DNA from: Phycisphaerae bacterium
GTDB lineage: Bacteria; Planctomycetota; Phycisphaerae; SM23-33
Direction: 5' to 3'
Assembly: GCA_022866005.1 (NCBI GenBank)
Contig: JALHTV010000259.1
Location: 1 to 17,386, forward strand
Length of the DNA: 17,386 bases
The notes under the pieces were generated by a model, which made no database searches, was not told where the DNA came from, and saw only the letters and a list, made by a program, of their open reading frames with translations. The position numbers and the translations under genes are program-made. Positions within the stretch are counted from its first letter, which is position 1. Every line of letters starts with the position of its first letter. Of this stretch, positions 1 to 6,767 are shown piece after piece.

Positions 1-1072
1 CCAACAGCGCCAAGGCCACCACTTCGCTCGCCGAAACCGTCCCCGTCGCAAAGAAGACCACGAAGAACTTCTCCACCAGCCCCAGCCCGCCGGGGGTCAG
101 CGGCACGGCGGCGATGGTGAAGATCAGCGGCACGTACAGGAAGTAGCTCGTCCAGCTCACCGCCACCGACCGGCTGCCGCCGACCAGGACCATCGAGCCG
201 ATCCAGAGCGTCTGGCCGATGAGCGTGATGCCCAGGGCCTCGATCAGCCGGCGGACGTTGCCGCGGTACTGTCGGATGGCCCGACCGGCGGCGGCCAGGT
301 GGCCGGCCAGGGGGAACCGGTTGTACACGCGTTGCAGCCGCAGCCTGTGGCGCAGCGCGGGCGAGAACAGGAAGGCGAAGGCCGCCACCAGCATGGCCAC
401 CAGCACGGCCAGCAGGATCGCCGGCAGGCGCAGGGTCTCCGGCGGGGCCCACTGCGCCCAGTACACGACGGTCAGCATCACCGAGGCGATCACCGTCAGT
501 TCCGCCAGGCCCATCGCCCGGTCCATGAACACGCTGACCAGGGCAGCGGCCTTGGCGGGAGTGTGCTTGCCGGCATAGTAGGCCTTGACGAAGTCTCCGC
601 TGACCGTCCCGGGCACCACGGTGGAGAAGTACGCCCCCAGGAAGCTCAAGCGCACGGCCTCCCAGGGCGAGATGTGGATATCCACCACGCCGAGCAACAC
701 CCACCACCGCATGGAGATGACCACCATATTGGCCAGGTACACGGCGAAGGCTGCTGTCAACAGGGGTAGCTTCACGTTAGCGACGGTGGTGGCAAAACCG
801 GGCCGGCGGACGCGGCTGGTGCCTGGGATAGGCTGGAACTCCCCGGCCGACGCCGTCCGGCTCCGCCGCCACCACAGCAGCCCCTTGGTCACCTCCAGCT
901 CCCCCGGGCGGTCGGCGGTGGCGGGACGCTCGGTGAGCACCGCGTAGCTCCGCCCGTTGGTGGCGACCACGTAGTCCTGCCAGTGCACCCCGCTCAGCAC
1001 CCACGCGAGCAACCCGGTGGCGATGAGCACCTTGATGGCCACCAGGATGGGTCTGCGGCGGTGGGGGGTCAT
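1..1072 (-). CDS. Flippase-like / lysylphosphatidylglycerol synthase TM-domain membrane protein (partial)
   Basis: I translated the minus strand by hand. It reads openly from an ATG at 1072 through to the left window edge, so the C-terminus is missing (357 codons visible). The protein starts with a basic stretch and a first membrane helix (about residues 9-26). A soluble segment of roughly 70 residues follows, and then a run of hydrophobic helices. The segment containing GAYFSTVVPGTVSGDFVKAY and the later VPLTPGGLGLVEKFF are characteristic of the LPG_synthase_TM / UPF0104 family (AglD, YbhN, the MprF flippase half). Members are polytopic inner-membrane proteins, several linked to moving or modifying lipids; the substrate here cannot be told. 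The long soluble insert after helix 1 is more than the minimal family architecture has. The start is supported by an AAGGCAGG-like ribosome site just upstream and a perfect TATAAT at 1101-1096. It diverges from the kinase gene. Confidence 0.85.
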   Translation of the reverse strand, partial: MTPHRRRPILVAIKVLIATGLLAWVLSGVHWQDYVVATNGRSYAVLTERPATADRPGELEVTKGLLWWRRSRTASAGEFQPIPGTSRVRRPGFATTVANVKLPLLTAAFAVYLANMVVISMRWWVLLGVVDIHISPWEAVRLSFLGAYFSTVVPGTVSGDFVKAYYAGKHTPAKAAALVSVFMDRAMGLAELTVIASVMLTVVYWAQWAPPETLRLPAILLAVLVAMLVAAFAFLFSPALRHRLRLQRVYNRFPLAGHLAAAGRAIRQYRGNVRRLIEALGITLIGQTLWIGSMVLVGGSRSVAVSWTSYFLYVPLIFTIAAVPLTPGGLGLVEKFFVVFFATGTVSASEVVALALL

Positions 1073-1095
1073 GGGCCTGCCTTATCGTTGGGCGG

Positions 1096-1101
1096 ATTAT
1101 A
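1096..1101 (-). promoter_or_regulatory. Consensus -10 box upstream of the flippase-like gene
   Basis: Read on the minus strand these six bases are TATAAT, a perfect -10 hexamer. They would place a transcript start near 1089, about 17 nt before the ATG at 1072. I see no TTGACA-like -35 at 16-18 bp; the region upstream is GC-rich. The box lies in the 166-bp divergent gap shared with the kinase gene. Confidence 0.5.
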
Positions 1102-1238
1102 CGGTTCGCTCGGCGCGGGCGGTAGGGGCGGTGCAGTTGCCTCGAAGGTCCCTGCCGGAGAAGGCCGAAGAACTCTGGGCCGCTCTGAGGCAAAAGTTTG
1201 GCATTTTCTGCTCCAACCGGTCCGCGGAGGTTGCTAGA

Positions 1239-2123
1239 ATGACGGCATCATCCGGCCTCATTGATACGTCATACACGAGGGGCCAAGACAACGTAATGAG
1301 TAGTACCCCGCAGATGGTGGAGGTACCCGGCTACCAGGTCGTTCAGTACCTGGGCAGTGGGGCTCGTAGCACGATCTGGAAGGTCCGCGACCGCCAGGCG
1401 AACCAGTATTTCGCGCTCAAGCGGGTGGTCCGCAAGCACCTGACCGATCTGCGATTCCTGGAGCAGGCCATCAACGAATACGTGGTCGCCAGCCGCTTCG
1501 ACCACCCGGTGGTCCGCAAGATCTACCGCATCCGCAAGCTCAAGCACTGGTGGCGCCTGCGGGAGGTCCACCTGGTCATGGAGCTGTGCCCGGGAGCCAC
1601 CGTCCAGGCCGCCCGGCCTACGTCGATCCCGCAGACCGTGGCGGTCTTCCAGGAGGTAGCCGCGGCTTTGGCCCATATGAACGCCAAGGGCTACGTCCAC
1701 GCGGATATGAAACCCAATAACATCCTCGTGGGTGACGGGGTGGTGAAGATCATCGACCTGGGCCAGAGCTGCCCCGTCGGCACGGTCAAACAGCGGATCC
1801 AGGGCACCCCGGACTTCATCGCCCCCGAGCAGGTCTACCGCCGGCCGCTGGATGCCCGGACCGACGTGTTCAACTTCGCGGCCGCCTTGTACTGGACGCT
1901 CACCGGCCAGGCCATCCCCACCGTCCTGCCCAAGAAGGGCGGCGTGCAGCTCGTGACCGACCTGACCATCACCCCCCCGCACGAGCTGAACAGCGAGGTG
2001 CCGCTGCCGCTCAGCCGGCTGGTCACCGACTGCATCCGCATCAACCCGGCCCAGCGACCGCCCTCGATGAACGACGTGGTCTCGCGCCTGGACCTGATCG
2101 CCCACACGATCAAGAACTCCTAG
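1239..2123 (+). CDS. Atypical Ser/Thr protein kinase (HAD catalytic loop)
   Basis: This is a eukaryotic-type protein kinase of 294 residues made of little more than the kinase domain, with no transmembrane or sensor domain, so probably cytoplasmic. Visible motifs in order: the glycine loop LGSGARSTIW, the ATP-anchoring Lys61 in FALK, a likely helix-C Glu in INEY, the catalytic loop HADMKPNN with Asp156, Asp173 in a DLG version of DFG, and FIAPEQV corresponding to APE. Replacing HRD by HAD makes it a non-RD kinase, so activation by the usual loop phosphorylation is unlikely; the catalytic residues themselves are present. I chose ATG 1239 because GGAGG at 1226-1230 sits 8 nt upstream. A second in-frame ATG at 1296 also leaves the whole domain and would be favoured if TGCTAGAAT (1232-1240) is an extended -10. 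The phosphoesterase gene starts 10 nt after the stop. The substrate is unknown. Confidence 0.9.
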   Translation: MTASSGLIDTSYTRGQDNVMSSTPQMVEVPGYQVVQYLGSGARSTIWKVRDRQANQYFALKRVVRKHLTDLRFLEQAINEYVVASRFDHPVVRKIYRIRKLKHWWRLREVHLVMELCPGATVQAARPTSIPQTVAVFQEVAAALAHMNAKGYVHADMKPNNILVGDGVVKIIDLGQSCPVGTVKQRIQGTPDFIAPEQVYRRPLDARTDVFNFAAALYWTLTGQAIPTVLPKKGGVQLVTDLTITPPHELNSEVPLPLSRLVTDCIRINPAQRPPSMNDVVSRLDLIAHTIKNS

Positions 2124-2133
2124 GACCCCGGCC

Positions 2134-2982
2134 GTGCCGAACGCCGCAGCGGACATCTTCCGCCAGGCCGCCCACGCAAACGTCGAGGACCCCCGGCGGC
2201 GCGGCAACGTCGTGGAGCTGGAAGCCGGCTGCGACATCATCGTCACCGGCGACGTGCACGGCAACCGCCAGGCCTTCGGGCGGATCGTGGCGTACTTCGA
2301 GCGTCCCTCCGCCCGCCCCCGCCGGCTGGTCCTTCAGGAGCTGATCCACGGCCCGGTGGACGAAACCACCGGCCAGGACCGCAGCGTCGAACTGCTGCTG
2401 CGGGCGGCCCGGCTGAAGCTGTCGCGCCCGGCGGACGTGATCTTCCTGCTGGGCAACCACGACCTGGCTCAGGTCACGGGGAGGGAGGTCGCCAGAAACG
2501 GTGCGGAGTCCTGCAAGGCCTTCGCCGAGGGGGTGCGCTTCGCCTTTCCCCCCGACGGGGAGGCGGTGCTCGCCGCCGTGGAGGGTTTCATCCGCTCCAT
2601 GCCCCTGGCCGCCAAGTGCCCCAACGGCGTGTGGATCACGCATTCGCTGCCCTCCCCCCAGCAGACCGGGGCCGCGGGCACGGAGATCCTGACCCGGCCT
2701 TACCGCTACGAGGACTTCCTCCGCGGCGGGCCGGCCTACGAGTGGACCTGGGGCCGTGCACATACCGACGAGCAGATCGACGCCCTGGCCGCCCAGCTCG
2801 GCGCGGAGCTGTTCGTCCTGGGCCACCGGCCCACCCAGGCTGGCATCGAGGCCATCGCGCGGCGGGCCATCACGATCGCCAGCGACCACAGCCGCGGCTG
2901 CCTGATCGAGTTCGCCAGCGACTTACCCCTTGACGCGCAGACGGCCGTGATGTCCGCCACGCCCCTGGCAACCATTCAGTGA
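2134..2982 (+). CDS. Calcineurin-like metallophosphoesterase with altered metal-site motif
   Basis: This is a 282-residue protein of the binuclear-metal phosphoesterase fold (the family including PPP-type protein phosphatases and bis(5'-nucleosyl)-tetraphosphatases). Visible motifs: GDVHGN with Asp40 and His42, LLGNHD with Asn108 and His109, a lone His170 in WITHS, and GHRP with His231. The second family motif, normally GD followed by DRG in PPP enzymes, reads Q68-E69-L-I-H72-G, so the bridging aspartate appears to be glutamate. The start is a GTG; its ribosome site (AGGA, 2122-2125) overlaps the stop codon of the kinase gene, which suggests coupled translation. The pairing with a kinase suggests it removes phosphate groups that the kinase adds, but a nucleotide substrate is equally possible from sequence alone. 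The gene ends convergently against the methyltransferase gene, 59 bp away. Confidence 0.85.
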   Translation: MPNAAADIFRQAAHANVEDPRRRGNVVELEAGCDIIVTGDVHGNRQAFGRIVAYFERPSARPRRLVLQELIHGPVDETTGQDRSVELLLRAARLKLSRPADVIFLLGNHDLAQVTGREVARNGAESCKAFAEGVRFAFPPDGEAVLAAVEGFIRSMPLAAKCPNGVWITHSLPSPQQTGAAGTEILTRPYRYEDFLRGGPAYEWTWGRAHTDEQIDALAAQLGAELFVLGHRPTQAGIEAIARRAITIASDHSRGCLIEFASDLPLDAQTAVMSATPLATIQ

Positions 2983-3041
2983 GATCTCGCATCCCCGGTC
3001 CCTTGCCTAGCGCCTCGGTGCCTGGCTTGTCCGCAGCGCGC

Positions 3042-3854
3042 TCAAGGAGCCCGGTGAACGACGAAGAATAGCTCCTTCCCCAGCACAAACGACGTGAACG
3101 GCCACCCCATTGCGCCCAGGAACCCCCGCATGCTCCTGCCGTAGAAGGACTCCATCCCGACGTCCCGCCCGCCCAGGCTGCGCGTGGGGTACGAGACGAC
3201 CGCGTGGCCGAACTGCATGGACCGTAGCAGCCCCAGCCCGCTGCCGGGGCGCTGCTGGTCCAGGCTCGGCAGCAGCTTCATCAGGAGCACCACGTCGAAC
3301 GGCTCGGCCGGCGGCTCGACCAGGACGTCCTGACAGCGTGCCTCCCCGCACAGGCCCCGCCGGCGGAAGAATTCCGACACCGCGGCCACCAGCCCGCAGT
3401 CGATGTCCAAGGCCACGTACCTCACCTGGCCCGGGAGGTCCATCCACGGAGCCGCTAGCGGATTGAGGCCACAGCCTACGTCGCACAGCGACGCCAGCCG
3501 TCCGGTGATCTGGAAGACCCGCCCGAACAGGCTGGCCAGGACGTCCAGGCGCTCGCGCGTCGATTCCTGAAGCCCCATCGCCCTGGCGCAAACCTCGCGC
3601 AGCGTGGCGTCGTCCGTGCGGTCGGTGAGCGTGTTGATCAGCGCCTCGGCCTGGGCCAGGTCGCGGCGGCTACAGAAGGCCCCGCAGACCTGGTGCAGCT
3701 TGCGCTTGGCCCGCTTGACCGCGTCGGCGGGGCAGGTCGCCCGCGCCAACGCCCAGGAGGCGGTCCGCCGCAGCGTGTCCTCGCACACCCGGCCGTACTT
3801 GGCTGAGCGTTTCAGTTGTGTGACGACCTCGTGTTGCGCTTTGGCGTCGGTCAT
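3042..3854 (-). CDS. 16S rRNA (guanine1405-N7) methyltransferase homologue, ArmA/RmtB/FmrO family
   Basis: The 270-residue protein follows the ArmA-family pattern along its length: RKLHQVCGAF (51-60), the SAM-binding DVGCGLNPLAAPWM (125-138), an acidic LDID after the next strand, FDVVLLMKLLPSLDQQ (186-201), SYPTRSLGGRDVGM (221-234) and VLGKELFFV near the end. Compared from memory with ArmA, these blocks match nearly word for word. Known members N7-methylate G1405 in the decoding site of 16S rRNA and give high-level resistance to 4,6-disubstituted aminoglycosides; they occur in actinomycete producers and on plasmids of clinical bacteria. This copy looks chromosomal and shows no transposon, integron or other resistance gene nearby. 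The length is normal for the family and the gene is intact. Whether it methylates G1405 or has another rRNA target is inference. The start ATG lies only 11 nt after a TATCAT box, so the leader is very short. It is divergent from the C25 peptidase gene. Confidence 0.85.
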   Translation of the reverse strand: MTDAKAQHEVVTQLKRSAKYGRVCEDTLRRTASWALARATCPADAVKRAKRKLHQVCGAFCSRRDLAQAEALINTLTDRTDDATLREVCARAMGLQESTRERLDVLASLFGRVFQITGRLASLCDVGCGLNPLAAPWMDLPGQVRYVALDIDCGLVAAVSEFFRRRGLCGEARCQDVLVEPPAEPFDVVLLMKLLPSLDQQRPGSGLGLLRSMQFGHAVVSYPTRSLGGRDVGMESFYGRSMRGFLGAMGWPFTSFVLGKELFFVVHRAP

Positions 3855-3912
3855 TCTTGCGGGCGATGATAGTCCAACCGGCCGGCGTTATCATAGGCCC
3901 AAGAGGACCACC
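3855..3912. promoter_or_regulatory. Divergent promoter region with central CCGGCCGG palindrome
   Basis: This 58-bp gap separates the start of the methyltransferase gene (leftward) from that of the peptidase gene (rightward). It holds two facing TATCAT boxes: 3889-3894 on the plus strand and 3871-3866 on the minus strand. Between them is the 8-bp palindrome CCGGCCGG (3878-3885). Neither box has a clear -35 hexamer. The arrangement would let one DNA-binding protein affect both genes. The palindrome could also be chance in DNA this GC-rich. Confidence 0.35.
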
Positions 3913-5469
3913 ATGCCGTCACGACGATGGATCCTGTGGGCTGCCGTGCTGCTGGGCGCGGCGGTTTGCCTCGGTCAGTCGGCCCCCGCTTCGGCGCCGA
4001 CGGACGCGCGCGACCTCTACCTGCTCGTGACGCGGCCGATGTTCGTCGAGGCGCTGGCGCCGTGGGTGCAGCGGCGGCAGGCCGAGGGGTTCCGCGCCGC
4101 CGTGAGCACCGAGCCGGTCGAGGCCGCCATCCGCTCCGCGGGCGCCCGGCCGGCGATGATCCTGCTGGTGGGCGACGACGGCGGCAGCGAGCAGGCGGAT
4201 GCACCCTGGTCGCTGCCGGCGCGGCGGGCGCCCTTTTACCGCTGGCGGGCCACGCAGGCCGAGCTCATGCCCACCGACGCGATGTATGGCGACCTGGACG
4301 GGGACGGGCTGCCGGACATTCCCGTCGGCCGCCTGCCCGTCCGCACGGCCGCCCAGGCCGCGGCGATCGTAGCCAAGATTCTTGCCTACGAGGACGCCCC
4401 GCCGAAGGCCGAGGACCTGACGATCCCCCTCTGGGCCGGCACGGCCGGCGTGGGGCCGCAGATGGACGCGGTGGCGGAGGCTATGATCTGGCAGACATTG
4501 GAGACCTCCACGCCCCCGTGGATGGAGCCGTGGGTCATCTTCGGGCGCGCGGGCAGCGCCTTGTGCCATTGGCCGCCGGAGCAGGGGAGGGCCTTTGAGG
4601 CCCAGTTCCGCCGGGGTGGGGCGTTCCTGTATCTCATCGGACACGGTGACCGGCGGGAGTTCCACTCGATGGAGTTCGCCGGGCGCGCCATCAGCTACGA
4701 TGCGGGTTCGGCCGCTGCGTCGCTGAGGCAGGGCCGCCCGGCAGGACCCATGCTGATCCTGGCCTGCTATTGCGGCGACTTCACCGGCGCCGACGACTGC
4801 CTGGCCGAGGCGCTGCTGGAGGCGCCCGCCGGCCCGGTGGCCGTCATCGCCGCCACCACCGAGTCCCACCCGCTGCCGAACTTCTTCTCCAGCCAGGCCA
4901 CGGTTGCCGAGCTGGCCCGCGGGCCGCGGCGGCTTGGTGACTTCTGGCTGGCCTCTCAGCAGGCCGCCTACCGGGCGCAGAACCCGATGATGGAGGCGTT
5001 GCTGGCGGAGATTGAGGGCACGCTGGAGGCGACGATCAACGTCGGCCGGCTCCGCCGCGATCAACTGCTGCTGTATGCCCTGCTGGGCGACCCGGCCACG
5101 CGCTTGAAGCTGCCGCAGCCGCTGCACGGCCGGCTGACGGGACGCGACGGCCGCTGGCACTGGCAGATCAACACGCCCGCCGACGCCGAAGTGCTCATCG
5201 TCTCCTTCCGCGCCCCGCTACCGACCCAGCCGGCGGCCCCGCCCACCACCGCCCCGGCCGACCGCGCCTCGGCCGAGTCGGGCCACCGCACCGCCAACGC
5301 CGCCTTTGCCTTCCAGCCGCTGGGCACGCTGAGCAAGGACCAGAGATGGGAAGGGACCTGCCAGGGCCCTGGTGTCCTCCGCCTGGTGGCCGTGGGCGGC
5401 CACACGGTCTACGCCGTCGGCCTTCGCCTGACCGGACCGGCCTCGGCCCCTGGAATGGGCGCACCGTAG
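3913..5469 (+). CDS. Secreted C25-family (gingipain-like) cysteine peptidase
   Basis: The 518-residue product begins with a signal peptide (two arginines, a hydrophobic stretch at about 6-20, then small residues to an Ala-rich cleavage region near 25). The body matches the gingipain/peptidase C25 fold: an acidic calcium-site-like DLDGDGLPDIPVGRLP segment near residue 135, the catalytic His244 in YLIGHGD, and a cysteine pair in LILACYCGDF, where Cys285 is in the expected nucleophile position. Cys287 is an alternative. A C-terminal segment rich in Pro, Ala and Thr, followed by a beta-rich tail, resembles the domain that follows C25 domains elsewhere. There is no visible pro-peptide of the length seen in Porphyromonas gingipains and no obvious type IX sorting domain. 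The start at ATG 3913 is supported by AGAGGA at 3902-3907. An upstream in-frame extension is only the antisense of the neighbour. It is exported by Sec; the substrate is unknown. Confidence 0.85.
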   Translation: MPSRRWILWAAVLLGAAVCLGQSAPASAPTDARDLYLLVTRPMFVEALAPWVQRRQAEGFRAAVSTEPVEAAIRSAGARPAMILLVGDDGGSEQADAPWSLPARRAPFYRWRATQAELMPTDAMYGDLDGDGLPDIPVGRLPVRTAAQAAAIVAKILAYEDAPPKAEDLTIPLWAGTAGVGPQMDAVAEAMIWQTLETSTPPWMEPWVIFGRAGSALCHWPPEQGRAFEAQFRRGGAFLYLIGHGDRREFHSMEFAGRAISYDAGSAAASLRQGRPAGPMLILACYCGDFTGADDCLAEALLEAPAGPVAVIAATTESHPLPNFFSSQATVAELARGPRRLGDFWLASQQAAYRAQNPMMEALLAEIEGTLEATINVGRLRRDQLLLYALLGDPATRLKLPQPLHGRLTGRDGRWHWQINTPADAEVLIVSFRAPLPTQPAAPPTTAPADRASAESGHRTANAAFAFQPLGTLSKDQRWEGTCQGPGVLRLVAVGGHTVYAVGLRLTGPASAPGMGAP

Positions 5470-5610
5470 GGCGGTTTTCCATTGACGGGCGCGCCGCCGT
5501 TGCGGACCATAACCACCTGTAATCCTGAGGTGCACCGCGTTGTCCAATCGCCAATCGTCAATCCGCCTTCGCCCCTCGACGGGCTCGGGGCTTCGGCGGA
5601 CAGGTCGTCA
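5470..5610 (+). repeat. Intergenic repeat words and hairpin upstream of pgsA
   Basis: The gap between the peptidase and pgsA contains AATCG-type words at 5541-5563 and then a good hairpin at 5563-5599. In the hairpin, CCGCC pairs with GGCGG, a TTC/TTC internal loop follows, and GCCCC pairs with GGGGC around an 11-nt loop. The hairpin ends 11 nt before the pgsA ATG, so it would sit in the mRNA leader next to the ribosome site (AGG, 5602-5604). Its CTTCG, CTCGAC and CTCGGGG words recall the element at the 3' end of murE. Confidence 0.45.
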
Positions 5611-6252
5611 ATGAACCGGAGACTTCCCAACCAGCTCACGGTGGGGCGGGTGGTTCTGGCGGCCGCGTTCTTCGTGCTGCTGGGGCTGTACGAGCCGGGC
5701 ACGGTCTGGGGCCGCTGGATGCTCAACGGGGCGATGGCCCTGTACATCATCGCCGGCATCACGGACGTGCTGGACGGTTGGCTCGCCCGGCGGATGCGAG
5801 CCGAGAGCGCCTTCGGGCGGATCACCGACCCGTGCGTGGACAAGGTGCTGGCCGTGGGGGCCTTCGCGATGCTGGCCGGCTCGAACTTCGCGCTGGTCGG
5901 CAGCGAGGGCTTGGAGCGGCGCCTGCCGGGCTGGCTCACCGGACACATGGCCTCGACCGTGCAGGCGTGGATGGTCGTCGTGATCCTCGCGCGAGAGTTC
6001 ATCGTCTCGGCCGTGCGCGGCTACAGCGAAAGCCGCGGCGTGAGGTTCACCGCCACCCCGGCCGGCAAGATCAAGATGTTCGTCCAATCGCTGGCCATCT
6101 GCTGGGTGTTGTGCCAACTGGCCAACTGGCACGACTACGCCTGGGCGGTGATCACCAAGATCGTGCTGGTGTGGCTGGCGGCCGTGGTCACGGTCGTCAG
6201 CGGGCTGGCGTACGTCGGCCGGGCCCGGCGGCTTTTTGTCACGAACGAATGA
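5611..6252 (+). CDS. pgsA: CDP-diacylglycerol--glycerol-3-phosphate 3-phosphatidyltransferase
   Basis: This integral membrane enzyme condenses CDP-diacylglycerol with glycerol-3-phosphate to make phosphatidylglycerol phosphate, the committed step to phosphatidylglycerol. The CDP-alcohol phosphotransferase signature D-x2-DG-x2-AR-x8-G-x3-D-x3-D is complete (Asp52, Asp55, Gly56, Ala59, Arg60, Gly69, Asp73, Asp77). The N-terminal PNQLTVGR matches the PN-x-LT-x2-R opening of PgsA, which fixes the start at ATG 5611 rather than the longer reading from 5482 through repeat sequence. The length of 213 residues is usual, with several membrane helices and a basic C-terminus. Its stop overlaps the start of pgpA (ATGA at 6249-6252), so consecutive pathway enzymes are translationally coupled. 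Confidence 0.93.
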   Translation: MNRRLPNQLTVGRVVLAAAFFVLLGLYEPGTVWGRWMLNGAMALYIIAGITDVLDGWLARRMRAESAFGRITDPCVDKVLAVGAFAMLAGSNFALVGSEGLERRLPGWLTGHMASTVQAWMVVVILAREFIVSAVRGYSESRGVRFTATPAGKIKMFVQSLAICWVLCQLANWHDYAWAVITKIVLVWLAAVVTVVSGLAYVGRARRLFVTNE

Positions 6253-6767
6253 CGGATACCCTCCGCAAGCTCATCCTTTCCGGCGGCGGGCTGGGTTACC
6301 TGCCGCTCGCCCCGGGCACCTGGGCGTCCCTGGCTCCCTGCGCCGCGTTCCTGCTATTGGCCTGGGCGGTGGGGGGCGGCCAGGCTGGCGCGATCGGATC
6401 AGGCGAGTGGCTCGTCGCGGCGGCCATGGTTGCCCTGGCGGTGCTGTCGGGGCTGGCGTGCGTGGTGCTGGGGCAGTTCGCCGAGCGCGCCTTCGGCAAG
6501 AAGGACAGCCGCCGCTGCGTGATCGATGAATACGCGGGCCAGGCCGTGACGCTGGTGGGCCTGCCGCTCTGGGCCGGTGGGTCGCTGGTCCTGCCGCCGG
6601 CGGTGGCGTTCCTGGCCTTCCGCGCGATGGATATCATCAAGCCCCCGCCCGGCCGACGCCTGGAGCGGCTGCCCTTCGGCTGGGGCGTGCTGCTGGACGA
6701 CGTGGTCGCCGGCGTCTATGCCAACGTCCTGTGCCAACTGATCCTGCGAGTGGGGCTGCGCGCATGA
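6249..6767 (+). CDS. pgpA: Phosphatidylglycerophosphatase A
   Basis: The enzyme removes the terminal phosphate from phosphatidylglycerol phosphate, the product of the gene just upstream, at the inner membrane. Family blocks are all visible in 172 residues: GYLPLAPGTWASL near 16-28, IDEYAG (92-97), FRAMDIIKPPP (124-134) and GWGVLLDDVVAG (144-155). The conserved acidic residues of the latter blocks are thought to bind magnesium. Hydrophobic helices occupy about 27-45, 54-76 and 100-124. It starts inside the pgsA stop and its own stop overlaps the uppP start with another ATGA, making a tight three-gene unit. Confidence 0.93.
   Translation: MTDTLRKLILSGGGLGYLPLAPGTWASLAPCAAFLLLAWAVGGGQAGAIGSGEWLVAAAMVALAVLSGLACVVLGQFAERAFGKKDSRRCVIDEYAGQAVTLVGLPLWAGGSLVLPPAVAFLAFRAMDIIKPPPGRRLERLPFGWGVLLDDVVAGVYANVLCQLILRVGLRA

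Noticed and set aside
1198..1240. TTGGCA (1198-1203) as -35 for TAGAAT (1235-1240)
   Set aside because: The spacer would be 31 bp, far outside the usable range.
1269..2264. Minus-strand open frame of 331 codons
   Set aside because: Shadow of the kinase gene, which has full catalytic motifs and correct start signals.
2983..3041. Bidirectional terminator between the convergent phosphoesterase and methyltransferase genes
   Set aside because: Only a GAGATCTC palindrome is seen at the phosphoesterase stop, with no stem-loop and no T-run.
3604..3912. N-terminal extension of the C25 peptidase back to 3604
   Set aside because: It lies antisense to the methyltransferase gene; the signal peptide and ribosome site mark ATG 3913 as the start.
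5482..5610. N-terminal extension of pgsA from ATG 5482
   Set aside because: The added residues are encoded by repeat words and a hairpin, and PgsA proteins begin at the PN-x-LT motif just after ATG 5611.
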